Origin: Pseudomonas lactucae
GTDB lineage: Bacteria > Pseudomonadota > Gammaproteobacteria > Pseudomonadales > Pseudomonadaceae
Length of the DNA: 64,000 nt
NCBI RefSeq assembly: GCF_016937615.1
Contig: NZ_JAFHKI010000064.1
Coordinates: forward strand, 1 to 64,000
Direction of reading: 5' to 3'
This document shows positions 22,987-34,182 of this stretch, one piece after another. How positions within the stretch are numbered: position 1 is the first letter of the stretch; every line of letters begins with the position of its first letter. A program made the translations under genes and the position numbers. Below the pieces are notes generated by a model that saw only the letters and a program-made list of their open reading frames with translations, was not told the DNA's origin and made no database searches.

Positions 22987-23505
22987 CTACAGGAGTGAGC
23001 TTGGCGTCAGCTGTCGGCCTTGCCATTCGAACGCGACAGGCGCCAGCACTTGATCGATCTGCGCGTCACGCCACAGCTCAGCCATGGTCTTGCCTGCCTC
23101 AGGATGCACGCGATCAGGCACCATCATCGACAGCGGCCACAGCACAAAAGCGTTCTTCAGGATCTCCGCCCTGGGCAGGATCAAGCCGTCGAAATTACCC
23201 ACCAGCTCGCCGTACAGCAGCACATCGATATCCAGCGGCAAGCCTTTGCGATCTGGCGCGTAGCGGCCATTGTCGGCCTCGATGAACTTGAGACGACGAT
23301 CCAGCTCCATCAACGGCAGGTCAGTATAGGCCGCCACCACCAGATTGAAGAACGGCCCGCTCTTGATGCCCACCGGCTGGCTTTCGAACACCGCCGAACA
23401 GCGCATATCCGTCAAGAAGCCCGCCAACGCATCAAGGCCGGCACGCAGATGGGGCTCGCGCTCGATATTGCTACCGAGACCAAGGTAAACCTGAGTCAGC
23501 GACAT
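22987..23505 (-). CDS. folK: 2-amino-4-hydroxy-6-hydroxymethyldihydropteridine pyrophosphokinase
   Basis: Folate-pathway kinase of 172 aa. Visible family motifs: [14 protein letters not shown] at the N-terminus, [10 protein letters not shown] and [18 protein letters not shown]. It overlaps the end of folB by ten bases on the same strand, so the two folate genes are coupled. Confidence 0.93.
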   Translation of the reverse strand: MSLTQVYLGLGSNIEREPHLRAGLDALAGFLTDMRCSAVFESQPVGIKSGPFFNLVVAAYTDLPLMELDRRLKFIEADNGRYAPDRKGLPLDIDVLLYGELVGNFDGLILPRAEILKNAFVLWPLSMMVPDRVHPEAGKTMAELWRDAQIDQVLAPVAFEWQGRQLTPSSLL

Positions 23506-23849
23506 CCGCGCTCGATCTCCACACCCACACCCTTGGCGGCCGGCACGGCGCCGGGCTTGGTCAGCTTGAGGTGCAGCCAGGGAATCTGGAACTCACTCAT
23601 CAGGACCTCGGCCAGGCGCTCGGCGAAGGTTTCCACCAATTGGTACTGGGACTGCTCGGCAAAGGCCTGGATACGCGCAGATACGCTGGCGTAATCCAGC
23701 GCCAGGGTCAGGTCGTCACCGGCCGCGGCCGGGCGATTGTTCCAGGCGAAACTCAGGTCCAGGCGCAGGCATTGGCGGATCCCGCGCTCCCAGTCGTAGG
23801 CCCCGATCACGGTGTCGACTTCCAGGCCTTCGATAAACACTCTGTCCAA
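23496..23849 (-). CDS. folB: Dihydroneopterin aldolase
   Basis: Folate-pathway aldolase/epimerase, 117 aa. The N-terminal [20 protein letters not shown] and C-terminal [20 protein letters not shown] are typical. The frame is open to 23879, but the family begins at the TTG at 23849, which has GGAGAAGA upstream, so a TTG start is most likely. Divergent from plsY with a 72-base gap. Confidence 0.9.
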   Translation of the reverse strand: MDRVFIEGLEVDTVIGAYDWERGIRQCLRLDLSFAWNNRPAAAGDDLTLALDYASVSARIQAFAEQSQYQLVETFAERLAEVLMSEFQIPWLHLKLTKPGAVPAAKGVGVEIERGCR

Positions 23850-23921
23850 GCTCTTCTCCGCAGCACGACAAGGGCGCAATGCCCCGTTAGAATCAGGGCG
23901 TCCTCGCCCGGAATAGTTAGC

Positions 23922-24491
23922 ATGTTTTGGTCACTGGCGATTTTCGCCTACCTGCTCGGCTCGCTGTCCTTCGCCATTTTGCTCAGCCGCCTGACGGGAA
24001 ACCCCGACCCGCGAATGAGTGGCTCCGGCAATGCCGGCGCCACCAACATGTTGCGCCTGGCCGGCAAGAAGCTCGCCGTGCTGACGCTGCTGGGCGACCT
24101 GTGCAAAGGCCTGCTGCCCGTGCTGATCGCCAGCCTCGCCGGCCTCACCCTGCAACAGCAGGCCTGGGTAGGCGTATGCGCCGTCCTGGGCCATCTGTTT
24201 CCCCTGTACTTCCGCTTTCGCGGTGGCAAAGGCGTCGCCACGGCGGCCGGCATGCTGCTGGGGATCTACCCACCGGCGGCATTGCTGGCCGTGCTCGCCT
24301 GGCTGCTGACGTTCTACCTGACCCGCACCAGCTCGCTGGCGGCGCTGATCGCCACGCCGCTTACCCTGCCATTGCTGGCCTGGCAAGAACCGGCGGCGCT
24401 GTTGCCGATGAGCGTGCTGACACTGCTGATCGTCTGGCGCCACCGCGGCAATCTACGCGACCTGTTTGCCGGGCGCGAACGGCATTTTTAA
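23922..24491 (+). CDS. plsY: Glycerol-3-phosphate acyltransferase PlsY
   Basis: Inner-membrane enzyme that transfers acyl groups from acyl-phosphate to glycerol-3-phosphate, 189 aa with several hydrophobic helices. PlsY motifs: [11 protein letters not shown] (first conserved loop), [12 protein letters not shown] (phosphate-binding) and a C-terminal [10 protein letters not shown]. The ATG at 23922 gives the family N-terminus [15 protein letters not shown]; the frame is open much further upstream over folB without meaning. Confidence 0.95.
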   Translation: MFWSLAIFAYLLGSLSFAILLSRLTGNPDPRMSGSGNAGATNMLRLAGKKLAVLTLLGDLCKGLLPVLIASLAGLTLQQQAWVGVCAVLGHLFPLYFRFRGGKGVATAAGMLLGIYPPAALLAVLAWLLTFYLTRTSSLAALIATPLTLPLLAWQEPAALLPMSVLTLLIVWRHRGNLRDLFAGRERHF

Positions 24492-24524
24492 ATACCCCTG
24501 ATGAGCCCGGCTCAGGCTAACGCC

Positions 24525-25550
24525 TTACAACGGCGGCAACTGCTCCATCGGCCAGCGTGCCTGCACGCTGATCGCCAGGCTTTCGTGCTGCCCGGCCTGC
24601 AAGCGCTGGCATCCGGCATAGGCGATCATCGCGCCATTGTCGGTACAGAACTCCGGGCGCGCATAGAACACATCGCCCTTCATGTCGCCGAGCATCTTTT
24701 CCAATGAAGCACGCAGTGCCTTGTTGGCGCTGACCCCGCCGGCAATCACCAGGCGCTTCATGCCCGCCTGTTTCAGCGCACGCTTGCACTTGATGGTCAA
24801 AGTCTCCACCACGGCTTGCTGGAACGCCAGTGCGATGTCGCAACGGGCTTTCTCGCTGTCGTCCCCGGCGCTGACGCAGTGCTGCCAGGTATTGAGTGCG
24901 GAGGTTTTCAGGCCGCTGAAGCTGAACATCAGGCCAGGGCGATCGCACATCGGACGCGGGAAGGTGTAACGACCGGCAACGCCTCGTTCAGCGAGACGCG
25001 CGATTTCCGGGCCACCGGGATAATTGAGGCCCATCATCTTCGCGGTCTTGTCAAAGGCTTCACCGGCAGCATCGTCCAGGGATTCGCCCAGGAGCGTGTA
25101 TTGGCCGATCCCATCGACCTGAACCAGCTGCGTATGACCGCCCGAAACCAACAAAGCGACGAACGGGAACTGCGGCGGTGTTTTTTCCAGCATGGGCGCC
25201 AGTAAATGCCCCTCCATGTGGTGCACGCCGAGTGCCGGAACCCCCCAGGCAAACGCCAGCGCCTGAGCGCAAGAGGCCCCAACCAGAAGGGCTCCGACCA
25301 GTCCAGGGCCGGCAGTGTAGGCAATGGCGTCGATCTCGGTCGCAACGCAACCGGCATCGTCCAGCACCTGGCGAATCAACGGCAGCATGCGCTTGACGTG
25401 ATCACGGCTGGCCAGCTCCGGCACGACGCCGCCATAGGCGCGGTGCAGGTCGATCTGACTGAACAGTGCATCGGCCAAAAGCCCGCGTTCACTGTCGTAA
25501 AGTGCGACACCGGTTTCGTCGCAGGAGGTTTCAAGTCCCAGTACTAGCAT
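24525..25550 (-). CDS. tsaD: tRNA N6-adenosine threonylcarbamoyltransferase TsaD
   Basis: Catalytic subunit for the universal t6A37 tRNA modification, 341 aa. ASKHA-fold motifs are intact: [16 protein letters not shown], metal-binding [19 protein letters not shown] and [13 protein letters not shown]. It is divergent from rpsU, the arrangement common in gammaproteobacteria. Confidence 0.96.
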   Translation of the reverse strand: MLVLGLETSCDETGVALYDSERGLLADALFSQIDLHRAYGGVVPELASRDHVKRMLPLIRQVLDDAGCVATEIDAIAYTAGPGLVGALLVGASCAQALAFAWGVPALGVHHMEGHLLAPMLEKTPPQFPFVALLVSGGHTQLVQVDGIGQYTLLGESLDDAAGEAFDKTAKMMGLNYPGGPEIARLAERGVAGRYTFPRPMCDRPGLMFSFSGLKTSALNTWQHCVSAGDDSEKARCDIALAFQQAVVETLTIKCKRALKQAGMKRLVIAGGVSANKALRASLEKMLGDMKGDVFYARPEFCTDNGAMIAYAGCQRLQAGQHESLAISVQARWPMEQLPPL

Positions 25551-25637
25551 GGGTTTGCGCCTTGTAGAGGCTGAATTCGAAGGCGCGCATAATAGTCGCC
25601 ACTCCCCCTCCCGACTAGCGGTTTTCGATCAGAGGCT

Positions 25638-25666
25638 TTGCATTCCGGGCAATGAGGGGTTAACAT
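25638..25666 (+). promoter_or_regulatory. Probable sigma70 promoter of rpsU
   Basis: A -35 like TTGCAT (25638-25643) and a -10 like TAACAT (25661-25666) are separated by 17 bases, in the tsaD-rpsU intergenic region and oriented toward rpsU. Prediction by eye only. Confidence 0.5.
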
Positions 25667-25752
25667 CCGCAACCCTTAAAAACCGACGACCTCAGCCGCG
25701 AATTTTTTGCGACGAGAACGTTGATCCCGGTAATGAAAGAAGGTAGCTCTGG

Positions 25753-25968
25753 ATGCCAGCCGTCAAAGTAAAAGAGAACGAACCCTTCGACGTAGCTCTG
25801 CGTCGTTTCAAGCGCTCCTGCGAAAAAGCCGGTGTTCTGGCTGAAGTTCGTAGCCGCGAATTTTATGAGAAGCCAACTTCCGAGCGTAAGCGTAAAGCAG
25901 CAGCCGCTGTTAAGCGTCACGCGAAGAAAGTTCAGCGCGAACAGCGCCGCGCCGTTCGTCTGTACTAA
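25753..25968 (+). CDS. rpsU: 30S ribosomal protein S21
   Basis: Small-subunit protein of 71 aa involved in initiation, first gene of the rpsU-dnaG-rpoD macromolecular-synthesis operon. The N-terminal [20 protein letters not shown] and basic C-terminal tail ([18 protein letters not shown]) match the family. A hairpin follows at 25999. Confidence 0.98.
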
Positions 25969-25998
25969 TACACAGACGTTCGTAGCAAGCTTCTGCCA

Positions 25999-26019
25999 AG
26001 CCCGGCCCTCAGCCGGGCT
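25999..26019 (+). terminator. Attenuator/terminator hairpin between rpsU and dnaG
   Basis: Perfect 8-bp stem AGCCCGGC/GCCGGGCT with a 5-base loop, followed by TGTTGGCATTTG. Position matches the known internal terminator of this operon in E. coli, which lets rpsU be made in excess over dnaG. Confidence 0.7.
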
Positions 26020-26412
26020 GTTGGCATTTGCGGATATCGCTTGATGCTTTATCGTCGACGCCGCACATGCGACCGAGACAACTGCTTCACACGTCAGGAC
26101 TGGCTCTTCTGCCAGCGGTGCGCGTCTCTTCTGACGAGCCTAACAAGGCTACTGACGAGCACACTTATTCTGTAAGCAGGCGATCAACAGGTCGGCTGTG
26201 CCCATCGATGAGCTTCCGAGGCCGCCCATAGGCCAAGACCGGACTCCCGGGCAAATTTTCTTCGCCGAATGCTGACGAGCACTAACGTCAGCGATTATTC
26301 GGCAGATACACTTCCTGGCAGCTCAAGCGAACAATTGATGGTCAAGCCACTCGATACGTGCGCCTGAGCACTTCACGGGCCCTCATTTACACGCAGTGAT
26401 GACGAGAACGCC
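26020..26412. other. Long rpsU-dnaG intergenic region with repeated CTGACGAGC
   Basis: About 390 bases without a convincing gene. The motif CTGACGAGC occurs three times (26131, 26152, 26272), with a related TGACGAGA just before dnaG. The third copy is part of a hairpin, GCTGACG/CGTCAGC, at 26271-26292. The region probably contains promoters or processing sites for dnaG-rpoD, but I cannot assign them. Confidence 0.5.
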
Positions 26413-28382
26413 ATGGCCGGGCTAATTCCCCAGAGCTTTATTGACGACCTTCTGAACCGCACCGACATCGTCGATGTTGTCAGCTCACGCGTGCAAATGA
26501 AGAAAGCGGGCAAGAACTACACCGCCTGCTGCCCGTTCCACAAGGAAAAGACCCCGTCGTTCAGCGTCAGCCCCGACAAGCAGTTCTACTACTGTTTCGG
26601 CTGCGGCGCGGGTGGCAATGCCCTCGGCTTCATCATGGACCACGACAACCTGGACTTTCCCCAGGCGGTCGAGGAACTGGCCAAAGCCGCCGGCATGGAA
26701 ATCCCTCGCGAAGAAAGTGGTCGCCCGCATAAACCCCGGCAACCCACCGACTCGCCGCTGTACCCGCTGCTGACTGCGCCGCCGACTTCTACCGCCAGGC
26801 GCTCAAAAGCCATCCACAGCGCAAAGCCGCCGTCGACTACCTCAAAGGCCGCGGCCTGACCGGTGAAATCGCCCGTGACTTCGGCCTGGGTTTCGCCCCG
26901 CCGGGCTGGGACAATCTGTACAAACACCTGAGCAGCGACACCCTCCAGCAAAAAGCCATGATCGACGCCGGCCTGCTGGTGGAAAACGCTGAAACCGGCA
27001 AGCGCTATGACCGCTTCCGCGACCGCGTGATGTTCCCGATCCGCGACAGCCGTGGCCGCATCATCGCCTTTGGCGGCAGGGTATTGGGGGACGACAAGCC
27101 CAAGTACCTGAACTCCCCGGAAACCCCGGTATTCCACAAAGGCCAGGAACTCTACGGCCTGTTCGAAGCCCGCAAAAACAACCGCAACCTCGATGAAATC
27201 ATCGTGGTTGAAGGCTATATGGACGTGATCGCCCTCGCCCAGCAAGGCTTGCGCAACGCGGTCGCCACCCTCGGCACGGCGACCAGCGAAGAACACATGA
27301 AGCGCCTGTTCCGCGTAGTGCCCAGCGTGCTGTTCTGCTTCGACGGCGACCAGGCCGGCCGCAACGCCGCCTGGCGCGCCCTCGAAGCGACGCTGCCGAG
27401 CCTGCAGGACGGTCGTCGTGCACGCTTTTTGTTCCTGCCCGAAGGCGAAGACCCGGATACCCTGGTGCGCGCCGAAGGCACCGATGCATTCCGCGCGCGC
27501 ATCAACCAACATGCTCAGCCGCTGGCAGACTACTTCTTCCAGCAACTGACCGAAGAGGCCGACCCGCGCTCGCTCGAAGGCAAGGCCCATATGGCCACCC
27601 TCGCCGCGCCGCTGATCGACAAGGTACCAGGGGCCAACCTGCGCACTCTGATGCGCCAGCGCCTGCTGGAAATTACCGGTTTAAGCGGCGAAGCGGTCAG
27701 CCAGCTGGTGCACAGCGCCCCCCAGGACGCGCCGCCAGCCTACGACCCCGGCATGGATTACGACGCCATGCCGGACTATGCCGATTTCCACCAACCGCAC
27801 GAGGCCTATGCGCCTCAGCAGGACTGGACACCGAAGAAACCCGGCGCCGGCGGCAAGAAATGGGATAAGAAACCCTGGAGCAAGAACGGTAAGCGCGGTG
27901 ATCGCGACGAGGCCTACGCCCCGCGCACCCCGGTTGCTGTAGAAGCGCCCATGCTGATTGCGCTGCGCACGCTTATTCATCACCCGCAACTGGCGGGCAA
28001 GGTCGAGAGCGCCGATCATTTTGCGAACGAAAGCAACAGTTATGCTCAAGTGCTGATCGCCCTGATCGAGGCCGTGCAGAAAAATCCTAAGCTAAACTCT
28101 ATTCAGCTGATGGCTCGCTGGCACGGCACAGAGCAAGGCCGCTTGTTGAAAGCCCTCGCGGAAAAGGAGTGGCTAATTGACGGCGACAACCTTGAACAAC
28201 AGTTTTTAGACACCATTACTAGGTTATCCGCGGGTCAGCATACGCAGACTCTCGATGAACTGATCAAGAGAGCGCGGCAGCCGGGATTATCGGCTGACGA
28301 GCAAATTCAGATAGCAAAACAGATGCGCGACCTCTTAAAACAGAACGTTTGCACATCAAACCCGACCTCAGCTGGCGTGTGA
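26413..28382 (+). pseudogene. dnaG: DNA primase DnaG, single-base frameshift (likely sequence error)
   Basis: Replicative primase, about 656 aa if repaired. The N-terminal zinc-binding domain (CCPFHKEKTPSFSV ... YYCFGCGAGG) is in one frame; the TOPRIM core (VVEGYMDVIALAQ, FDGDQAGR) and C-terminal helicase-binding part are in another. The shift is at about 26777, near residue 122, where ACTGCGCC would read through if it were ACTGCGGCC. Primase is essential and both halves look fully conserved, so this is probably a sequencing or assembly error. Flanking rpsU and rpoD are intact. Confidence 0.9.
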
Positions 28383-28402
28383 GGTCATAGCTCGGGTATA
28401 AT
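28364..28402 (+). promoter_or_regulatory. Possible internal rpoD promoter and hairpin
   Basis: A perfect -10 hexamer TATAAT lies at 28397-28402, upstream of rpoD, without a good -35. A hairpin GACCTCA/TGAGGTC (28364-28386) spans the dnaG stop. It may mark an internal promoter for rpoD, which in E. coli is heat-inducible within dnaG. Confidence 0.4.
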
Positions 28403-28449
28403 CCTCGGCTTGTTTTTTGCCCGCCAAGACCTTCAGTGGATAGGGTGTT

Positions 28450-30300
28450 ATGTCCGGAAAAGCGCAACAGCAGTCTCGTATCAAAGAGTTGATCACCCTT
28501 GGTCGTGAGCAGAAGTATCTGACTTACGCAGAGGTCAACGATCACCTGCCTGAGGATATTTCAGATCCAGAGCAGGTGGAAGACATCATCCGCATGATTA
28601 ATGACATGGGGATCCCCGTACACGAGAGTGCTCCGGATGCGGACGCCCTTATGTTGGCCGACGCCGATACCGACGAGGCAGCCGCTGAAGAAGCCGCTGC
28701 AGCGCTGGCCGCGGTGGAGACCGACATCGGTCGCACGACTGACCCTGTGCGCATGTATATGCGTGAAATGGGTACCGTCGAGTTGCTGACGCGCGAAGGC
28801 GAGATCGAAATCGCCAAGCGTATTGAAGAGGGTATCCGTGAAGTGATGGGCGCCATCGCGCACTTCCCTGGCACGGTTGACCACATTCTCTCCGAGTACA
28901 CTCGCGTCACCACCGAAGGTGGCCGCCTGTCCGACGTCCTGAGCGGTTATATCGACCCGGACGACGGCATCGCGCCGCCTGCTGCCGAAGTACCGCCGCC
29001 TGTCGATGCCAAAGCCGCGAAAGCGGAAGACGACTCCGACGACGACGAGGCTGAAGCCAGCACCGATGACGAAGAAGAAGCCGAAAGCGGTCCAGACCCG
29101 ATCATTGCTGCCCAGCGTTTCGGTGCGGTTTCCGATCAAATGGAAATCACCCGCAAGGCACTGAAAAAGCATGGCCGCTCCAACAAGCAGGCAATCGCCG
29201 AACTGTTGGCCCTGGCTGAGCTGTTCATGCCAATCAAGCTGGTCCCGAAGCAATTCGAAGGCCTGGTTGAGCGCGTTCGCAGTGCCCTTGAGCGCCTGCG
29301 TGCACAAGAGCGGGCGATCATGCAGCTGTGTGTGCGTGATGCACGCATGCCGCGCACCGACTTCCTGCGCCAGTTCCCGGGCAACGAAGTTGACGAAAGC
29401 TGGAGCGATGCGCTGGCCAAGGGCAAGTCGAAGTACGCCGAAGCCATTGGTCGCCTGCAGCCGGACATCATCCGTTGCCAGCAGAAGCTGACCGCGCTTG
29501 AGAACGAAACCGGTCTGACGATTGCCGAGATCAAGGACATCAACCGCCGCATGTCGATCGGTGAGGCCAAGGCCCGCCGCGCGAAGAAGGAGATGGTTGA
29601 AGCGAACTTGCGTCTGGTGATCTCCATCGCCAAGAAGTACACCAACCGTGGCTTGCAGTTCCTCGACCTGATCCAGGAAGGCAACATCGGCCTGATGAAG
29701 GCGGTGGACAAGTTCGAATACCGTCGCGGCTACAAGTTCTCGACTTATGCCACCTGGTGGATCCGTCAGGCGATCACTCGCTCGATTGCCGACCAGGCCC
29801 GCACCATCCGTATTCCGGTGCACATGATCGAGACCATCAACAAGCTCAACCGTATTTCCCGGCAGATGCTGCAGGAAATGGGTCGTGAACCGACCCCGGA
29901 AGAGCTGGGCGAACGCATGGAAATGCCTGAGGATAAGATCCGCAAGGTATTGAAGATCGCTAAAGAGCCGATCTCCATGGAAACCCCGATCGGTGATGAC
30001 GAAGACTCCCATCTGGGTGACTTCATCGAAGACTCGACCATGCAGTCGCCAATCGATGTCGCCACTGTTGAGAGCCTTAAGGAAGCGACTCGCGACGTAC
30101 TGTCCGGCCTCACTGCCCGTGAAGCCAAGGTACTGCGCATGCGTTTCGGCATCGACATGAATACCGACCACACCCTTGAGGAAGTCGGTAAGCAGTTTGA
30201 CGTGACCCGCGAGCGGATCCGTCAGATCGAAGCCAAGGCGTTGCGCAAGTTGCGCCACCCGACGCGAAGCGAGCATCTGCGCTCCTTCCTCGACGAGTGA
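28450..30300 (+). CDS. rpoD: RNA polymerase housekeeping sigma factor RpoD (sigma-70)
   Basis: Primary sigma factor of 616 aa. Region 1.1 at the N-terminus, region 1.2 ([20 protein letters not shown]), the acidic non-conserved region (about 175-225), region 2 ([35 protein letters not shown]), region 3 and region 4.2 ([20 protein letters not shown]) are all intact. Last gene of the rpsU-dnaG-rpoD operon, followed by a strong terminator. Confidence 0.98.
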   Translation: MSGKAQQQSRIKELITLGREQKYLTYAEVNDHLPEDISDPEQVEDIIRMINDMGIPVHESAPDADALMLADADTDEAAAEEAAAALAAVETDIGRTTDPVRMYMREMGTVELLTREGEIEIAKRIEEGIREVMGAIAHFPGTVDHILSEYTRVTTEGGRLSDVLSGYIDPDDGIAPPAAEVPPPVDAKAAKAEDDSDDDEAEASTDDEEEAESGPDPIIAAQRFGAVSDQMEITRKALKKHGRSNKQAIAELLALAELFMPIKLVPKQFEGLVERVRSALERLRAQERAIMQLCVRDARMPRTDFLRQFPGNEVDESWSDALAKGKSKYAEAIGRLQPDIIRCQQKLTALENETGLTIAEIKDINRRMSIGEAKARRAKKEMVEANLRLVISIAKKYTNRGLQFLDLIQEGNIGLMKAVDKFEYRRGYKFSTYATWWIRQAITRSIADQARTIRIPVHMIETINKLNRISRQMLQEMGREPTPEELGERMEMPEDKIRKVLKIAKEPISMETPIGDDEDSHLGDFIEDSTMQSPIDVATVESLKEATRDVLSGLTAREAKVLRMRFGIDMNTDHTLEEVGKQFDVTRERIRQIEAKALRKLRHPTRSEHLRSFLDE

Positions 30301-30306
30301 TCCCAG

Positions 30307-30332
30307 AACCCCCGGCCCAGGCCGGGGGTTTT
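30307..30332 (+). terminator. Rho-independent terminator of rpoD
   Basis: 10-bp stem AACCCCCGGC/GCCGGGGGTT with a 4-base loop, followed by TT, seven bases after the rpoD stop. Confidence 0.9.
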
Positions 30333-30423
30333 GCTATCCATTAGATAAAAACTCCCCGCAATACCCCTCCCCTGAAATGCCCGTCTACACTCGAACAATT
30401 CCCCGTGCCATAACGAGACCGTT

Positions 30424-33400
30424 ATGCCCAGATTGCCGACCGTGATACTGCTGTCGCTGCTGACCTGGACCGCAACGGCTGGCGCGTTGACTCTTACTGA
30501 TGATGAGCGTAGCTGGCTGACGGACCATCAGGAGCTGAGTCTTGGGGTGGATGCCTCATGGCCCCCCTTTGAATACCGCGATGAAGATGGCCGCTACCAC
30601 GGCTTGTCGGCGGACTACGTGCGCCTGATCCAGGACCGCCTGGGCGTGCGGATAAAGCTGGTCGAGTCACCGAGTTGGAGTGCGGTCCTGGAAATGGCTC
30701 GAAGCAATCAGCTCAACCTTATCCCCAGCATCATGTCGACCCCGGAACGCCAGAATTACCTGGCCTTCACCCGGCCTTATATCGACTTCCCGATGGTGAT
30801 TCTTGCCCACGAAGGCGGTGCACGGCCGCGCAACCTCAAGGACCTTTACGGGCTGAAAGTTGCCGTGGTGGAAAACTACGCGCCCCACGAGTTGCTGCGC
30901 ACCCATCACCCCGATCTCAATCTGGTGGCGCTGCCTAATGTCAGCTCGACGCTGCAAGCCCTGGCAACCGGTGAAGTCGACGCGGTGGTCAGCGACCTGG
31001 CGTCCAGTGTCTGGAGTCTGCGTGAACTCAAGCTAGACGGCCTGTACGTAAGTGGCGAAACGCCTTATCGCTACCAGCTGGCGATGGGTGTCCCACGGGA
31101 CGACAAGATGCTGGTGGGCATCCTGGACAAAGTCCTCGCCGACCTGAGCCCAACCGAAACTGACGCCATCCAGCAACATTGGGTAGGCAGTGCCACCGAT
31201 AACCGTACCTTCTGGAACGATCTGTTGATGTACGGCCTGCCCGCCGTGCTGTTGTTGAGCACCGTATTGGCCATCGTGATTCGGATCAATCGCCGGCTCA
31301 GCTCGGAAATTTCCCGCCGGGTCGCCCTTGAACAGGAACTGCGTAGCAGTGAATACCACTACCGCGGCCTGGTGGAGAGCTTGTCGGCCATTGCCTGGGA
31401 AGCCAGCATCAGCGACTTCACTTACAGCTACGTGTCGCCCCACGCCGAGGACCTTCTCGGCTATCCACGCGCTCACTGGCTGATTCCGGGCTTCTGGCGC
31501 AACATCATTCACCCCGCCGACCTGACCCGCACCGAAACCTACTGTTATCGCGAAACCCGCGCCAACCGCGATCACAGCGTCGATTACCGGGTGATCACCG
31601 CCGATGGCCGCTGCCTGTGGGTGCGTGACATTGTCAGCCTGATCGAACACGGTCATGAACCGGTACTGCGCGGCCTCATGATTGACATCAGCGAAGCCAA
31701 GCGCACCGAAGAAGCCTTGCAGCTTTCCGAGCAGAAGTTTGCTTCAGTGTTCCAGCAGTGTCCGGACATCCTGGTCATTGCTCGGCTGTCCGATGGCTGC
31801 CTGCTGGAGGTCAATAAAGCCTTTGAAGATCAAATTGGCTTAACGGCCGCCCAGGTGATTGGTCGCAAAGGCACGGAGCTGGATATATGGGGTATACCGG
31901 GCATCGGCCCTGAATTGCTGAAGCGAGTCCAGAACACCAGTATCCACAACCTGGAAATGCCCTTCCTGCGCAGCAACGGTCAAGCCTTTACCGGGCTCAT
32001 TTCTGCAGCGCCGTTCCAACTCGATACGGTCGAAGCCATTGTGGTCGTGGTACGCGATATCACCCAGCTCAAGGAAACCCAGCAACAGTTGCAGACCTCC
32101 GAAGAGAAGTTTGCCAAAGCCTTCCATGCATCACCCGATGGCCTGCTGCTCAGCCGCCAGCACGATGGCCTGCTGATTGAAGTCAACGAGGGGTTCAGCC
32201 GCATTACCGGCTTTGCCGCTGCGACTTCTCTTGACCAATCGACCCTGGAATTGGGTATCTGGGTCGACCTTAACGAGCGTAAACACATGCTGGAGCTGAT
32301 GCACCGTGACGGGTTTGTCCGCGACTTCATTTGCCATATACGTCGCGCCGACGGGCAGATCCGCCTCTGCGAAGTCTCCAGCCGACCGTTGCCCATCGGC
32401 GATGACGACTGCATGCTGACCATTGCCCGCGATATTACCGAACGTCAGCTGATGCAGGAAAAACTGCAACAAGCCGCCACCGTCTTCGAGAGCACCGCCG
32501 AAGGCGTATTGATCACCGACATCCGGCAAAACATCAGCGCCGTCAACCGCGCCTTCAGCGAGATCACCGGTTACAGCGAAGCCGAGGCCCTCGGCCAAAC
32601 CCCGCGCCTGCTCGCCTCCGGCCTGCACGACAGCGCGTTCTACGCGGCGATGTGGCACCAATTGACAGCCCAGGGTCATTGGCAGGGCGAGATCTCCAAC
32701 CGTCGCAAGAACGGCGCGCTGTACCCCAGCTGGCTGACCATCAGTGCCGTGCGCAACCCCGATCAATTGATCACCCACTTTGTCGCCGTGTTTGCCGACA
32801 TCTCCAGCCTCAAGCTGGCCCAGGCGCGCCTCGACTATCAGGCACACCACGATCCGCTGACCGGCCTGCCCAACCGCACGCTGTTTGAAAACCGGCTGCA
32901 GGCCGCCCTCAACGGTCATCAGGAAACCGGTAAACAGGGCGCGGTGCTGTTTCTTGACCTGGACCGCTTCAAGCACATCAACGACAGCCTCGGCCACCCT
33001 GTCGGCGACCTGCTGCTCAAAGACATCGCCGTGCGCCTCAAGGAACAACTGCGTGACATCGACACCGTCGCCCGCCTGGGCGGCGACGAATTCATCATCC
33101 TGCTGCCCGGCCTGCAACACGCCAATGATGCCGCGTACCTGGCCAATAAACTGCTGGCCTGCTTCACCCTGCCGTTCCAGGCCGGTGAACACGAGTTCTT
33201 TATCAGCGCCAGCATCGGCACCAGCCTGTACCCGCAGGACGGCACCGACGTCGCCACGCTGGTCAAAAATGCCGATGCCGCGATGTACCGTTCCAAGGCC
33301 AAGGGCCGTAACCGGGTCGAACACTACACCCGTGATCTCACCGCCCAGGCCAAGGAGCGCGTCGCCCTGGAGCACGAACTGCGTCGCGCCATCGAGCGTG

Positions 33401-34167
33401 ACGAGTTGAGCCTCTACTACCAACCCAAACGAAGCCTCAAGACCCAGGCACTGATTGGCGCCGAAGCCTTGATCCGCTGGCATCACCCGACTTTTGGCGA
33501 CGTACCGCCTGAACACTTCATCGCCCTGGCCGAAGAGAACGGCATGATCCTGCAGATTGGCGATTGGGTCCTGGAGCAGGCCTGTCGACAACTGCACGCG
33601 TGGCAAGGCACGTACCATGACTTCGGCTCGCTGTCGGTCAACCTTGCCGGGGCGCAACTGCGCCATCCCAACCTGCTGAGTCGCATCGAACAGCTGTTGC
33701 GCGACTACCACCTGGCCCCCGGCTGCCTGCAACTGGAGATCACCGAAAACTTCATCATGAGCCAGGCCGAAGAAGCCCTGGAAGTGCTGCACCAGCTCAA
33801 ACATCTGGGTGTACAACTGGCAATCGATGACTTCGGCACTGGCTACTCGTCCCTCAGCTACCTCAAACGCCTGCCGCTGGATTTCCTGAAGATCGACCAA
33901 TCCTTCGTCCGCGGCCTGCCCGATGACCCCCACGACGCCGCCATCGTGCGCGCCATCATCGCCCTGGGCCACAGCATGCAATTCACCATCATCGCCGAAG
34001 GCGTGGAAAACACCGCGCAACAAGCTTTCCTGGCCGCAGAAGGGTGCGAGCAAATGCAAGGCTACATCGTCAGCCTGCCCCTGCCACCCGAGCTTTTTGC
34101 AGCTTCCTTTCTTCGTAGACGCATTGAGGATTTTTCGGATAGCACACTAGAGAAACCATCGCTATAA
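30424..34167 (+). CDS. Multidomain sensor c-di-GMP enzyme (SBP3[20 protein letters not shown])
   Basis: Inner-membrane signalling protein of 1247 aa. It has a signal peptide (residues 1-20), a solute-binding family 3-like periplasmic domain (about 28-255), a TM helix near 265-288, about four PAS domains (about 305-800), a GGDEF domain with an intact LGGDEF motif and an EAL domain with intact EAL (GAEALIRWHHP) and DDFGTGYSSL. Both active-site motifs are complete, so cyclase and phosphodiesterase activities are both possible. It lies between rpoD and a tRNA gene and is likely a single-gene unit. Confidence 0.93.
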   Translation: MPRLPTVILLSLLTWTATAGALTLTDDERSWLTDHQELSLGVDASWPPFEYRDEDGRYHGLSADYVRLIQDRLGVRIKLVESPSWSAVLEMARSNQLNLIPSIMSTPERQNYLAFTRPYIDFPMVILAHEGGARPRNLKDLYGLKVAVVENYAPHELLRTHHPDLNLVALPNVSSTLQALATGEVDAVVSDLASSVWSLRELKLDGLYVSGETPYRYQLAMGVPRDDKMLVGILDKVLADLSPTETDAIQQHWVGSATDNRTFWNDLLMYGLPAVLLLSTVLAIVIRINRRLSSEISRRVALEQELRSSEYHYRGLVESLSAIAWEASISDFTYSYVSPHAEDLLGYPRAHWLIPGFWRNIIHPADLTRTETYCYRETRANRDHSVDYRVITADGRCLWVRDIVSLIEHGHEPVLRGLMIDISEAKRTEEALQLSEQKFASVFQQCPDILVIARLSDGCLLEVNKAFEDQIGLTAAQVIGRKGTELDIWGIPGIGPELLKRVQNTSIHNLEMPFLRSNGQAFTGLISAAPFQLDTVEAIVVVVRDITQLKETQQQLQTSEEKFAKAFHASPDGLLLSRQHDGLLIEVNEGFSRITGFAAATSLDQSTLELGIWVDLNERKHMLELMHRDGFVRDFICHIRRADGQIRLCEVSSRPLPIGDDDCMLTIARDITERQLMQEKLQQAATVFESTAEGVLITDIRQNISAVNRAFSEITGYSEAEALGQTPRLLASGLHDSAFYAAMWHQLTAQGHWQGEISNRRKNGALYPSWLTISAVRNPDQLITHFVAVFADISSLKLAQARLDYQAHHDPLTGLPNRTLFENRLQAALNGHQETGKQGAVLFLDLDRFKHINDSLGHPVGDLLLKDIAVRLKEQLRDIDTVARLGGDEFIILLPGLQHANDAAYLANKLLACFTLPFQAGEHEFFISASIGTSLYPQDGTDVATLVKNADAAMYRSKAKGRNRVEHYTRDLTAQAKERVALEHELRRAIERDELSLYYQPKRSLKTQALIGAEALIRWHHPTFGDVPPEHFIALAEENGMILQIGDWVLEQACRQLHAWQGTYHDFGSLSVNLAGAQLRHPNLLSRIEQLLRDYHLAPGCLQLEITENFIMSQAEEALEVLHQLKHLGVQLAIDDFGTGYSSLSYLKRLPLDFLKIDQSFVRGLPDDPHDAAIVRAIIALGHSMQFTIIAEGVENTAQQAFLAAEGCEQMQGYIVSLPLPPELFAASFLRRRIEDFSDSTLEKPSL

Positions 34168-34168
34168 T
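34163..34168 (+). promoter_or_regulatory. -10 box of the tRNA gene
   Basis: TATAAT is centred about 17 bases before the mature tRNA 5' end, right at the end of the preceding coding sequence. The -35 region is poor. Confidence 0.5.
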
Positions 34169-34182
34169 CCGCGACCTGTTAA

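Noticed and set aside
32131..34059. 642-codon minus-strand frame
   Set aside because: Antisense to the PAS-GGDEF-EAL gene, whose domains are complete and clearly coding on the + strand.
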